Positions 10,384 through 19,805 of a stretch of DNA of 51,524 bases are shown here, piece after piece; position 1 is the first letter of the stretch; every line of letters starts with the position of its first letter. A program made the position numbers and the translations under genes. The notes below the pieces were generated by a model. The model saw nothing but the letters and a program-made list of their open reading frames with translations. It made no database searches and was not told where the DNA came from. This DNA is from Branchiostoma floridae (Eukaryota > Chordata > Leptocardii > Amphioxiformes > Branchiostomatidae), in assembly GCF_000003815.2 (NCBI RefSeq), contig NC_049985.1:17616679-17668202 (forward strand), read 5' to 3'.

Positions 10384-11115
10384 GCTGCGAAGATAACGTT
10401 ACTAGCGCTCTAACTTAGTAAGCGCTTCAACTTCGGATGGCAACCCGGACAATATTTATCAAGTACTGTTGAGCTGAGTAAAGTTTGTTGTTTATGAGTT
10501 TTTAGTTGTCTTTGAAGCTTTTATCCGAAATATTGTTACGTCAAACTGCTGAAGAAAAGTTAAGTGACTGCTACGATGATCGTAGATATGGCCCTAAAAA
10601 CTGATAAAATAAGCCTTCTCAATAGCCTAAAATGCAAGAGCTTAAGGGGGTCTTCGCCCCCCTGGGTCCCCCCACCGGGGCGCTGCCCCTGGACCCCGCC
10701 GGGGGCCTTCGGCGGCCCCCGGACCCCTGCCCCGACGCTGTGAAAAATTTCTGCCGAGAACACTGGTATATACTGCAGTGTTCCCGCCAGAATTTTTTCG
10801 GGGGCCGCCGAAGAACGCCGAAGGCCCCGGCCCGGCAGGGTCCAGGGGCAGAGCCCCGTTGGGGTCCCAGGGGGGCGAAGCCCGCCTGAAACTCTTGCAC
10901 TTTAGGCTATTCAGAAGGCTTATTGTATCAGTTTTTAGGAGCATTTCTGTAATAATCACAGCAGTCACTTAACTTCTCTACAGGAAACAGTATTTCAGGT
11001 CAAACCGTCAAAGGCAAATAAAAACAAACTTTAACGTTAATGACTTCAACAGTACTTATAACTTTTGTCCGGTTTGCCATCCGAAGTTGAATCGCTATCG
11101 ATGGTATTTTCGCTG
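10384..11115. repeat. Large imperfect foldback with GC-rich core
   Basis: Two arms of about 340 bp meet near 10770, with CACTG (10761-10765) pairing with CAGTG (10776-10780). The outer ends pair 'cttcggatggcaa' near 10431 with 'ttgccatccgaag' near 11074. The inner part of each arm is very GC-rich (runs of C and G); the outer part is AT-rich. The overlapping ORFs on both strands here are symmetry artefacts. Fits a MITE or foldback transposon. Confidence 0.75.
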
Positions 11116-11119
11116 CACT

Positions 11120-11180
11120 CGGAACCTTCTAAAAACGTACGGAGCTAACGGTTAGCTCCGTTCGTTTTTAGAAGGTTCCG
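11120..11180. repeat. Near-perfect 61-bp palindrome
   Basis: Arms 11120-11149 and 11151-11180 (30 bases each, starting CGGAACCTTCTAAAAACG) around a single G, with one mismatch (T/A against A/T in cgtacgg versus cgaacgg). It lies 5 bases beyond the large foldback. Confidence 0.9.
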
Positions 11181-11254
11181 TTTATCACGGAATTGCTGTT
11201 GTTTCAGAAATCTCACGGACTTATGCTTACAAACATTCCTAACTTGTGTTTCTT

Positions 11255-11490
11255 CTTCTTTCTTTCTTTCTCATGTCAAATTTTCAAAGCGAATCATCTC
11301 CGTCGTTCCTGGACCGAATGACCTGAAATTTTGCACAATGCATATGGTAGAGTGGACCAATACCTAAAAGTTTGGTACAGGCGTGCATGGAGTATTTATT
11401 TAAAGAACCCAATTTTCATTTTTGGCGTATATCACTTCAAAATGACCCATTTCGGGGTTTTACGGGAGGTGTTTTGGCCATTCTCGACGT
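11255..11490 (+). repeat. Dispersed repeat, right copy
   Basis: Second copy of the repeat at 8690-9060, again preceded by a ttcttctttctttctttct tract and containing the ctggaccgaatgacctgaaa block. Shorter and diverged at its 3' side. Confidence 0.55.
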
Positions 11491-12404
11491 TTAGTGCGTT
11501 CCATATATGGCAAACAAAGCAATAACTCCCGCCCTGGGCGACAGGTGACAGGTGTCAGTCTGCTAATTAATTGAATTGTGCCGCCAGCCAATCAGCGAAG
11601 AGAAAGGACACTTCGTCGGCAATGACGCAAAATTTGATTGTCATGTTTATATGTAGACGGAACCATTCATATTTGAGAGGATTTTGTAATTTATGTTACT
11701 CCATAAAAGGTTACTGCAAAGAAAATAGGAATATAATATGTGACCATTATTTTGAAAACAGCAATTACAAATATACACAAAATATATATACGGAAAGAAA
11801 CTTTTAGGTTTGAGATTTTTATGCAGACCTTCTTGAAGATTCCACCCCGGACTCGTCCATTTTTAATTTTACATTTACGTCACAGACTCCCGCAGCAACT
11901 GCATTTAGTCTGCAGTTTTCTGCGCATTTTACGTCAGCTTCTACCCAGTTTCGGTTGTCATCGGTAGCAGAACATCTTTAGGTGAGAAATGGCTAGCCTT
12001 ACATTGTTCACTCCGTTGTTAATGTACATTGAAAGGTGTTTTCGTTTGTGAAATTCGTCAAAACAACGTTATATGAGAACTGTGGAACGCTGGTACCGCA
12101 GGCAAGTGCTGACAAGCCACTGCCGTCGTTGTGTATCTCCGTTTGTTGTCAAAAACATGCATGAACTGATAACGTTAGTAGGCGAAATCAGTTTTCCTTG
12201 GGAAAGGGCAAAAGATACTTCCACACGAGATGTCATGGTGTTTTCTGCATCATTTCTGTTTTTTGACGGTAACTAGTTATCTTTATTTTGATCGTGACGA
12301 CGTCCACATACTAGTATTTTTCTGTGGGGAGGGGGGGGGTCAAATATATTATGCTGCTTATTGTGTAACAGTGGGGTTTAAGCGCTGCCAAACTGACCAC
12401 GTCA
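11491..12404. other. Gene-free part of the unit 1 insertion
   Basis: Mixed-composition sequence with short random ORFs. A poly-G tract (near 12328-12340) is the only notable feature. I recognise no gene. Confidence 0.4.
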
Positions 12405-12485
12405 GTTGCTCTAGAGCTTTTGGTGTTGTGGTTTGCACGTTCGATTTGTAATCCGCCGACCCGGGGTCGATCCCCGTTATCGGCA
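12405..12485 (+). pseudogene. tRNA-like sequence (Thr-UGU-like), degenerate
   Basis: The 3' half looks like a tRNA: a TTTGTAA anticodon-type loop, a T-arm CGGGGTCGATCCCCG, and an acceptor-like TTATCGGCA, followed by T-rich sequence. The 5' acceptor strand expected to pair (TGCCGATA) is not found, and the anticodon stem pairs poorly. Best read as a tRNA pseudogene or a tRNA-derived SINE fragment. Confidence 0.3.
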
Positions 12486-12717
12486 TGTTTGTTTCTTTCT
12501 GTTTTTTAATTTAGAATTTTGTTAATATTGATATTAATTCATCCTTTGGACTGTGTTTTGTGTAGATGTTATACCAAATGTCACTCGTTTGACTTCTATA
12601 TGATGGCTTTAATTTCATTCATGTCAATCCTTTTTGATCCTTGATGTCGGCCTTGGTAGTAGTTCATTTCGAGAAGTTACTGTTAGAATATTCATTTTTT
12701 GCGCAGGAGTGATTTGG

Positions 12718-12763
12718 CTGAAATATGCTGTATTTGCTCTCAAGCAAATGTCGGCCTTTCTAG
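12718..12763 (-). repeat. Inverted fragment of the LRR gene 3' end
   Basis: The reverse complement matches 5284-5329, from the TAG stop codon of the LRR tail into the 3' flank (ctagaaaggcc through atatttcag), with one mismatch in 46 bases. It forms the right edge of the unit 1 insertion. It shows that sequence from an LRR paralogue was captured in inverted orientation. Confidence 0.8.
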
Positions 12764-12765
12764 TT

Positions 12766-14098
12766 TGTAACTTAAGAACGTGTGTGCTGTATTACTGAGC
12801 GTACATGTAGATCTTTGGTATATTTATTCAAATGGAACCAAGGAATGCATCTTTGTGCACACCATGCATACACAATGAATACACTATCAAGTAGATGAAA
12901 TATGTTTGAGTTTTACAAATAAATATTTAGCAGGAACAACGTATCAAGCCGAACAGATCGTTCTTGTTGGTTTGTCATGGTTTCCTCCCAATTCATGCAT
13001 GAAGAGAAATCAGTTAAAAATCTGAACCGAAAAGTAACTCTAGCAAAATGTAACTCCATATAACAGTACTGTGATTTAGGAAGGTTGAACAACAGATTGT
13101 ACATTTTTTCTTTCACATTTTTATTTAGATCTCCGTAAAGCCTACGTCTCATTTCCTACCCGGGGCCCTGCCGGGCTTTTTGCGAACACGAAAAATTAAT
13201 TTCTGTCAATAAATATGCACAAGGCATGCGCTGTTCAACTTTTTTTGGTACGTTTTGTGTCTTGTTGTCTTCTATATCGTACTTTTCGTTCCCCCAAGCC
13301 GCCCGGCCGGGCCCCTTTGTGGAAATGTGACGTTAGCCTTAGTAAACACATGTAACGTTACTACGCTTCTTGGAGTCCTTGAAATGAAATTAAAAAAAAA
13401 TAACTAAGAGAAACAAATGTACCAGTCTACGTCTAAAACTAAAAAAACACGAACAACTGCTCTCCACATCACGTCCAGCTCCTGCACTAACGTTAGAGAA
13501 AGTGGCACAACCCAAACCGATGATGTTTCACGTAAAGACGTCTCTGATACTCGCTGGGCAGCAGCAAGATTCTTAACCACATAACGTATGAGGCTGAAAC
13601 AGACGACAAACTCACAAATTACCGGTTATAATGTTTTTATTTACAAAGAAGCTTGTGGACAATTGCAAAACTGCACCCACTAAGAGCAAACGGCTGCCCA
13701 AGTTTTTTGGACACTATGTAGCTAATCGAGAAACTGCACCCAATGGGAATGTATGGCTGTCCTGCTTTTATTCAGTTTTGATCCCACAGAAAGGAAACAC
13801 AACAGATGTTAGACAGCCCAAAGTTGCGTAGATCACACTTGGATATTGCTATTACGTAGTACACAAAACCCATGATATGATATAACATGTTTATAGCATG
13901 TCTATAATCAGAGTCTTGGAAAGACAAAGGCATAAAGCCTCCACAGAAATGTCGAGATGTTCCCTTCATTCCGTAATATTCAGTAGGGCAGATAACTTCG
14001 TGAAAGCTCAAACTATTGCACAATGCGTGCATTTGTGTCTGTGACGAAATGATATTAAGTTTGCCTATAGTTAGATTCTCGCTTAGGGGATACCAAGA
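12766..14098. other. Gene-free shared spacer
   Basis: Shared with 26335-27674 and 42425-43730. It includes a repeated 'aactgcaccca' phrase (about 13667-13745) and no ORF I would defend; short ORFs here differ between units. The antisense ORF at 12913-13152 is present in units 1 and 2 but truncated in unit 3. Confidence 0.45.
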
Positions 14099-14178
14099 AG
14101 CCGTACAGAGGCCGTACAGAGGCCTTACAGAGGCCGTACATGGGTCGTACAGAGGCCGTACAGAGGTCGGTTCAGTAC
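14099..14178. repeat. 12-bp minisatellite, ~6 units
   Basis: Units of GTACAGAGGCC/T plus one base (12 bp, four codons). The homologous arrays at 27675 and 43731 have about 19 and 11 units. The 12-bp period makes every frame open in such arrays, so the ORFs across it are artefacts. Confidence 0.85.
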
Positions 14179-14460
14179 AGAGCAAGGAAAGGCCAGGCTG
14201 TTCCTGGGATAGGTGGTTATAAAGAGTAATTTTCGGATGAAAAGATTATGAGGTAATTCTGCAGGCACACGGAAGTGTAATCTTTAATCTTCTTTGAAAT
14301 CTCGCAAGTAAGTCCAGAAGTCGAGTCCGGGAAGGATACTTCAGTACCCTAAATATTGTGTATAAACAGACTCCGCTGAGTCGGACTTTGCCGGAGTGTA
14401 CTCCAAGTTAATGAAGGTGACATGTTTTCATGAATATTGTTTGCTTGGACCAAATGTTAT

Positions 14461-14480
14461 GACTTGACTTGACTTGACTT
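14461..14480. repeat. Short (CTTGA)n microsatellite
   Basis: Four tandem copies of a 5-bp unit; the unit 2 equivalent (near 28208) lacks them. Confidence 0.7.
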
Positions 14481-14554
14481 TATGGAATATGAGTTTGAAA
14501 ATGACATGGATGATGTCACCACAATCATCATTGCCGTTTACTAAAAGACGCTTT

Positions 14555-14808
14555 CTAATTGGTCGATTTCTGGTCGATTATTGTTCATTTGAATTAAGCA
14601 CCCTCGTGCCACCATGACGTCAGCTTCAATCAACACGCCCACCTAAGCTAGACTAATTAAGCATTGTTTTCTCCAATCCGTTGCGTAACGGCCACACCGA
14701 GCTCGCATCTGGGAGGAGGCAGACCTGCAACAAGAAGTCTGAGGACAGCCCTTCATGACGGCCTTACCCAAAAAGTGGCGACTGAAGATATTCTGCTGAG
14801 CTTGAGAA
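14555..14808 (+). promoter_or_regulatory. Promoter-like cassette M2 upstream of LRR gene 2
   Basis: Inverted CCAAT (ATTGG), perfect CRE TGACGTCA at 14615-14622, CACGCCCA, the CTAAGCTAGACTAAT motif, a CCACACCGAGCTCGCATCT block, then an exon-like stretch ending at the donor a|GTAAGT (GT 14809-14810). It lies 5.2 kb before gene 2. Nearly identical to the unit 3 M2 cassette, much less so to the unit 2 one. Confidence 0.45.
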
Positions 14809-14934
14809 GTAAGTTTAGAGAAACGCGAGCTACGTATTTTATTGTTTTGTTATGGGGGGGGGGGGGGACTACTCTCTCTTCGCAGCCTGGCGCTGAATTT
14901 GGTCTGGTCTGGTTTTATCTGACTATAATAGTAA

Positions 14935-15245
14935 CTGAAATCTTTACGATCATAGCAACAGAACTGTTAAGGATAGTAGCAACAGAACTCTTAAACATCA
15001 TGGCAACAGAGCTCTTTAGGGTTATGGCAACAGAACTCTACAGGATCATAGCGACAGAATTCTTCTAAGATCATTGCAACAAAACCGTTAAGAATCACAT
15101 CAACGGACCTCTTTAGTATTATAGCAAAATAACTATCTAGCATCATGACAACAGAAATCTTTACGATCATAGAAACAGAAATCTTCAGTATCCACGAAAG
15201 AAACTTTTAAGGCTCATAGCAACAGAACTCCTAGCATTCTTTTTT
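14935..15245 (+). repeat. 24-bp tandem array, ~13 units
   Basis: Units like aactgttaaggatagtagcaacag, all diverged. The first part is open in one frame (repeating ATELLxI), a by-product of the period being a multiple of three. A G-tract of 13-14 bases lies just upstream (about 14855). Confidence 0.75.
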
Positions 15246-16150
15246 TATAAAACCTCCTCACACAAAAGAACTGAGTAGGGCTTTTAGAGACAGAAGTAAC
15301 GGCAGCGTTTTCCTTCATGTAGCATTGTTTGTTTTTGTTTTATTGAAAGATACATGTAATAATTTGGCATAGTTTGCAAGACTATTAAAATCAAATAAAT
15401 GTTCAAGTATCCTAGAAAGCTTACCGAGGTGGACTGAGCGCTGGTAAGTATAAATAGGGCAGTGCAATAGGTAATGTGAAATCGTTTCGTGTGGACACCC
15501 GCAGCTACAGGCTGGACTTGAGTAAAAAGACTATGATTCAAGCTGCAGGTGCCCATACGAAGTCGTGAAATGAGAATACAGGAAAGTCGAGAACCGAAGT
15601 TAAAATGGCTGAATTTGGGAGGGCGTACTGATTTAAAAAATAGATTAGCATTGTTGTTCTATCATGTAGAGTCACGACGTGTGCGCTGTATAACTGGTAG
15701 GAAAATGTCCCACGACGGTCATTTCCTTTAATTTAATACTGCCGGGTACCCGCTTCTACATACGCCCACCAGTCTCGCTCCTTTCCCACGTGGCCTCTGA
15801 CCTCCCACTGGCTCCCTCACTCTCTGTTCGGTTCGCTTCTTCACACGCCCAGACGTCCCTACTGCTCTCTCCTCCATTTGATTACAGTGCCTGTGGATAT
15901 CTGTATGAACACGACTAATGAATAAACTTTGTACAGCATGTGTAGCAGGAACAGTGTGTCGACAAGAACTAAATAGACGGTAGATCTCGGTTTTCATAGC
16001 TCGTTTTCTTTAAATTCATGCATGACGAGAATTCAGTAGAAAATTCTGTACCAAATGCCAACTGTCAGAGTAATGTTATGTATGGAAAAAGCATTATCAA
16101 CACACCAATCTAAGTAAGGCTTTCCCCACTCTGCTGAGCAACAGCCACAT
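15246..16150. other. Gene-free stretch between cassettes M2 and M3
   Basis: Almost identical to 45661-46565 in unit 3 and absent from unit 2. It holds short ORFs (for example 15284-15556 minus, 90 codons) that also exist in unit 3, but the two copies are too similar for this to mean selection. A partial extra copy of the cassette core (taagtaaggctttccc to gagctctgc) lies at about 16108-16158. Confidence 0.45.
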
Positions 16151-16152
16151 CG

Positions 16153-16401
16153 AGCTCTGCAATTGGTCGATTTTTGTTCGATGAATATTCGTTCGAGCAC
16201 CCTCGTGGCGTCAGCTTTAGACAATCACCACGCCCACGTAAGTAAGACTAATCAAACATTGTTTTTTCCAACCTCATTGCGCCACAGCCACACCGAGCTC
16301 GCATCTGGGAGGCTCTAGTGCAACAAGACGACTGAGGACAGCCCTTCGTGACTTCCTTTTCAAGAGAATACAAACTGTCAATAGGTTGCCCAGCTTGAGA
16401 G
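16153..16401 (+). promoter_or_regulatory. Promoter-like cassette M3 upstream of LRR gene 2
   Basis: Inverted CCAAT, a mutated CRE (TGGCGTCA at 16206-16213, the only one of ten not perfect), CACGCCCA, the CACACCGAGCTCGCATCTGG block, and donor GAGAG|GTAAGT (GT 16402-16403). 3.6 kb upstream of gene 2. Confidence 0.45.
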
Positions 16402-17325
16402 GTAAGTTGGGAGAAACGTAAGGTAAGTAATATATATTTTCAGAACTCAAATCACCCTGTGAAAATCCATTATGTCGTTATGAAGGCAGCTGGAAGCTTC
16501 CAAAACGTTGCCGAGAAAATTTATAGCTGCAAAATCGCTTTCAAATAACTTTGACTGGGCCAAATCATTAGAAAGAGCACTTCACCAGAAATTCATACTT
16601 TAAAAAATGGGGATAAGGCATGTTCCCGACTAGCTGATTTTATTTCTTTGGATTCGCTCTTTTTTTCTTACTTAAAAAAATCCTACTTTTGCCATTTTGT
16701 ATATGAATGAATCCCAAACGCTAATATTGTGACAAGACCATTAGATAATGCTCTTGTCTTCCCAATTGTTTAGATTGTCTTATTTATTGAAACACTTAAA
16801 ATGTGCAATTTAATGCTCGAAATGCCAAACAGCCTAAAATGTTGACCGAGGAAAGGTTTCAAACTATATGAGAAAGTTTGTTTCTTTTTCGCTACTATTT
16901 CGCCACTCCGTTATCATCCTGCAACAATTTGAGAACCAAGGGATCAGATATGATGTGATTTAATCTTCTTATCTGGTCCACACGGCGCCGCCATGAAAAT
17001 GTCAATGAAAGAAAAAACGAGTAAACAACCTCCATAATGTTAATATGCAAACAGCCAGCTTCAGACAATCAGCACAACCATATCAGTAATATTCGCCAAG
17101 TAGCAGTTACTCAATCACTCAGGGATAGGATTTGGGAAATGGTCAGACGTTTTAAGGAGGATTCTCTATCTTTCCTCAGTGACTCTGAACAGATCTGTTG
17201 AAGAGCATGTTTTATACCCATCCTAACTTTGACTCCATATTGTAAGGAGATAAAGACAAATTTTGGATAGTCAAATAGAAAACAACAGTAAGGCTATGTC
17301 AAAACAAGGTTGATGCAAATTAGCT
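16402..17325. other. Intron-like stretch after cassette M3
   Basis: Resembles, at a diverged level, the sequence that follows cassette M1 (the 'ccagcttcagacaatcagca' and 'atatcagtaa' landmarks). No ORF of note. It ends at the unit 1/unit 2 boundary. Confidence 0.4.
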
Positions 17326-17570
17326 CAGGTATTTCAGGAAAGGACGGAGGCTACCTGGACGTCTGGCCGTTTCCAAAACGATATCCAGTTGCTTCTAAAT
17401 TAGTAACTGCCGTTATGCGTATCATGTCCTAACTTAAGTTGACTAAACTAACTTAAGTTAATTAAGCTGTATCTGTTTGTCGCGCGTTTTATTCCGCTGC
17501 TAAATCACTCAGCCGCAGTGACGCCGCGAATGTGCTCTACAAGATCTCAACCAACATCGCAGCCACCACA

Positions 17571-17651
17571 ATGTCACTCACTATAAGGGGCTGTCAGCTC
17601 CTTCTCGTACTGAGAATAGCCTGGCATTCTACCCTCCGTTATCCCGAGTAG
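17571..17651 (+). other. Conserved micro-ORF, unit 2 copy (26 codons)
   Basis: MSLTIRGCQLLLVLRIAW, then HSTLRYPE and stop. It is preceded by GCCACCACA, a fair Kozak context. Conserved in length and stop position in units 3 and 4. Function unknown. Confidence 0.3.
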
Positions 17652-18119
17652 ACTTTCGCCTGAACTGAACTTAATGCCCCGACCAGGAGTAAAAGTCAGC
17701 AAATCAAGATAAGAAAACAACACAAGAAATACAAAACCCTCTCAATCACATACTGAAGTGTGTCGAAAAGGGATCGTTTCTTTCATCTTATTTTCCAGTA
17801 GTGGCATTAAATACTTTGTGAAAGTACGAGTATTTTTGGAGGAACCTGAAGCCCGTAAAATAAGCAAGGTCTTTTCGAAACCAATTGCAAAACAATAAAG
17901 AAGTACCAAAAAACGACCAACCCCTCCAAAAAAAAGCAGTGATGAAATGTACGTATGGTATTGAGGTCAAATTTTAGAGTTTCTACTGTTTTGATACTTA
18001 AGAAGAGAGGATGTACTGAATATTGATTGCTCCGGCAAAAAGGACATGAAATATTAGTTAGAACACCAGGAGGATTAAGTCTAATGTATTTCCCCTTCTA
18101 AGATCCGCTCTACATGTAC
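17652..18119. other. Gene-free 5' stretch of unit 2
   Basis: Counterpart of 356-839. Nothing beyond AT-rich shared sequence is seen. Confidence 0.45.
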
Positions 18120-18373
18120 ATATTTGGTCAGTTTCTGGTCCATTAGTGTTTATTTGAGCACCTTCGTGTCACTCGTGACGTCAGCTTCAGATAATCACCA
18201 CGCCCACCTAAGCTAGACTAATCAAAGGTTGTTTTCCCAACTCCGCTGCGTATCGGCCACGCCAAGCTCACATCTGGGAGGCACCAGTGCAACAGGAGGA
18301 CTGAGCACAGCCCAGCATGACTTCCTCACCCAGAACAGAATGTGGTAACTCGAGTTTCTGACTAGCTTACGAG
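18120..18373 (+). promoter_or_regulatory. Promoter-like cassette M1, LRR gene 2
   Basis: Perfect CRE TGACGTCA at 18176-18183, CACGCCCA, CTAAGCTAGACTAAT, the GCCAAGCTCACATCTGGGAG block, then an exon-like stretch to donor CGAG|GTAGGT (GT 18374-18375). It is the cassette nearest to gene 2, about 1.6 kb upstream of its ATG. Confidence 0.5.
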
Positions 18374-19792
18374 GTAGGTTTGAAGGAACTGATAAAATTA
18401 CTTATAGAATCAAGCTAAGGTCCAGATCATTGAAAAATGCACTTTTTACGCGAAGTTCTCACTTAAAATGTGGCTTGGGCATATTTTTGAAATATCTTTC
18501 TTTACTCATTTTTCATAAATAAAAGGCATCAACGAAGGTAAGCATGGCAGATACAAAACTAGACACATGTGGTATCCCAAAAACAGAAGATAAAAACCAG
18601 AACACAGTCTTGTACTGTAAACCCCATTGCTCATATTCACTTAACAGTCATATTTCTATTCAGAGTAGAGCATGTTACCGACCAGCCTTCATGTCCCGCC
18701 CCTCCTATTGCGTCAGTTTCACCAATTTGGATTCGTTCGTTTTTCTGAGTTGAAAAAAGAAACAAGTGAAGAAAGTTGTTTCCAATTCTTTCAGTTTTCT
18801 TTTCATTCATACAATCAAACTCTATGGTTTTATGCTCGTAAAGTGTTGACTTTGGTTCCTGTCGAATGTGCCTTGTCTAAAACAGAATGCCTGTTTCGTG
18901 TTTACTGTCATTTCACGCGCCCACTCCTTCATCAATCGAGAACCAAGGGATTAAATTGACGTGCCCGAATCTGATCTGGTCTAAACTACGTCGTGAAAAT
19001 GTCAGTAAAAGAAAAACGAGTAAACAACCTCCATCCTAAATGTTAATATTCAAACAGCCAGCTTCAGACCATCAACATTTAATTTACCACATCAGTAAGA
19101 CTACTCTAAGGCTGTTTGTCACTCTGCATTTCGGCACAGAAATGGTAACAAGTGTTCTGGCGTGCTCTCTAAAATGCTGATATTATATTATTCTTCTGCA
19201 TGTTTTGAGTTTACACTGATTGATTGTTTTCAAACAGATTGTAATTGTATGCTGATAACGTTTGATTTCTCTGCATGATTGGACTTTGTAGGGATGAGTT
19301 ATTTTTGAGAGTTTGTATATTGATAATGCTTCATTGTACGGAGTGGCTGTTTTTCTATAGTTTGTACGCTGATGTTTTATTGTTCAGCATGGTTTAATTG
19401 TGTGAAGATTGTTTTATTTTTTATAGTTTGACGACATTACTGTTCTGGTTCTTCGCTCTATGACAATAGCATTTTTAAAACTCTTTTCTATATATTTTAT
19501 TGACTTTAGCTTTTAATTCTAGCTGTATGATAATAATCACGATTCTATCATTTCTACATACTTTACCATCATTATTTTTCTGCTGCTTCAGTTGTACGAT
19601 AATGATTATTGAGTTTTATAATATGTATCACTATCCATTGTCACATGTTATTGTATGTTACCTATTAGTAAGTATGTTTCTACCATGCACAGCAGCATCA
19701 ATGGGAGAAACAGTTCTTGCACATAGAAAAGTCCAACAAATGTGAATATATCATATACTTTAGCAGAGGAGAATGTTCTTTGTTTTGCTCAG
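18374..19792 (+). other. Putative leader intron of LRR gene 2
   Basis: From the M1 donor to a polypyrimidine tract and CAG at 19790-19792, 13 bases before the ATG. It contains several short ORFs that share no conserved frame with a function I recognise. Splicing is inferred from the two sites and their conservation across units. Confidence 0.45.
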
Positions 19793-19805
19793 GTAACCAG
19801 ACAAC

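Larger units (their letters stand above)
8635..12765. mobile_element. Unit-1-specific ~4.1-kb insertion
   Basis: In units 2 and 3 'tctcattatt' is followed within a few bases by 'gtaacttaagaacg' (26335 and 42425). In unit 1 the two are separated by this insertion. Its ends carry an inverted 12-mer, ATATTTCAGCCA (8638-8649) and its complement (12715-12726). It contains two copies of an amphioxus-type dispersed repeat, a tandem duplication, a large foldback and a palindrome. No transposase ORF is seen, so it is probably a composite of nonautonomous elements or a transposed genomic block. No clear target-site duplication was found. Confidence 0.7.
28..17325. repeat. Tandem segmental duplication, unit 1
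   Basis: First of four head-to-tail copies of a large unit. The opening sequence (gtatttcagga, then tctggccgtttccaaaa) recurs near 17330, 33475 and 47740, and the order of everything downstream recurs with it. This copy is about 17.3 kb. It is longer than the others because of a private insertion of about 4.1 kb (8635-12765) and a longer 50-bp satellite. It lacks the TTAA-flanked element found in units 2 and 3. Its LRR gene carries a premature stop. Boundaries are set by eye and could shift by tens of bases. Confidence 0.9.

Noticed and set aside
10560-10972. Overlapping ORFs of 64-108 codons on both strands
   Set aside because: They mirror each other because they lie in the arms of the GC-rich foldback; low stop density comes from GC content and no domain is visible.
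12913-13152. 79-codon minus-strand ORF with copies in units 2 and 3
   Set aside because: The start differs and the unit 3 copy is shorter; no recognisable domain, in AT-rich spacer.
14664-15068. 134-codon ORF with MATELFRV-type repeats
   Set aside because: It reads through a promoter-like cassette, a G-tract and the 24-bp array; no coding signal independent of the period, and its first codons are shared with other cassettes as noncoding sequence.
15284-15556. 90-codon minus-strand ORF also present in unit 3
   Set aside because: Units 1 and 3 are nearly identical over the whole region, so retention of the ORF says nothing about selection; no domain recognised.
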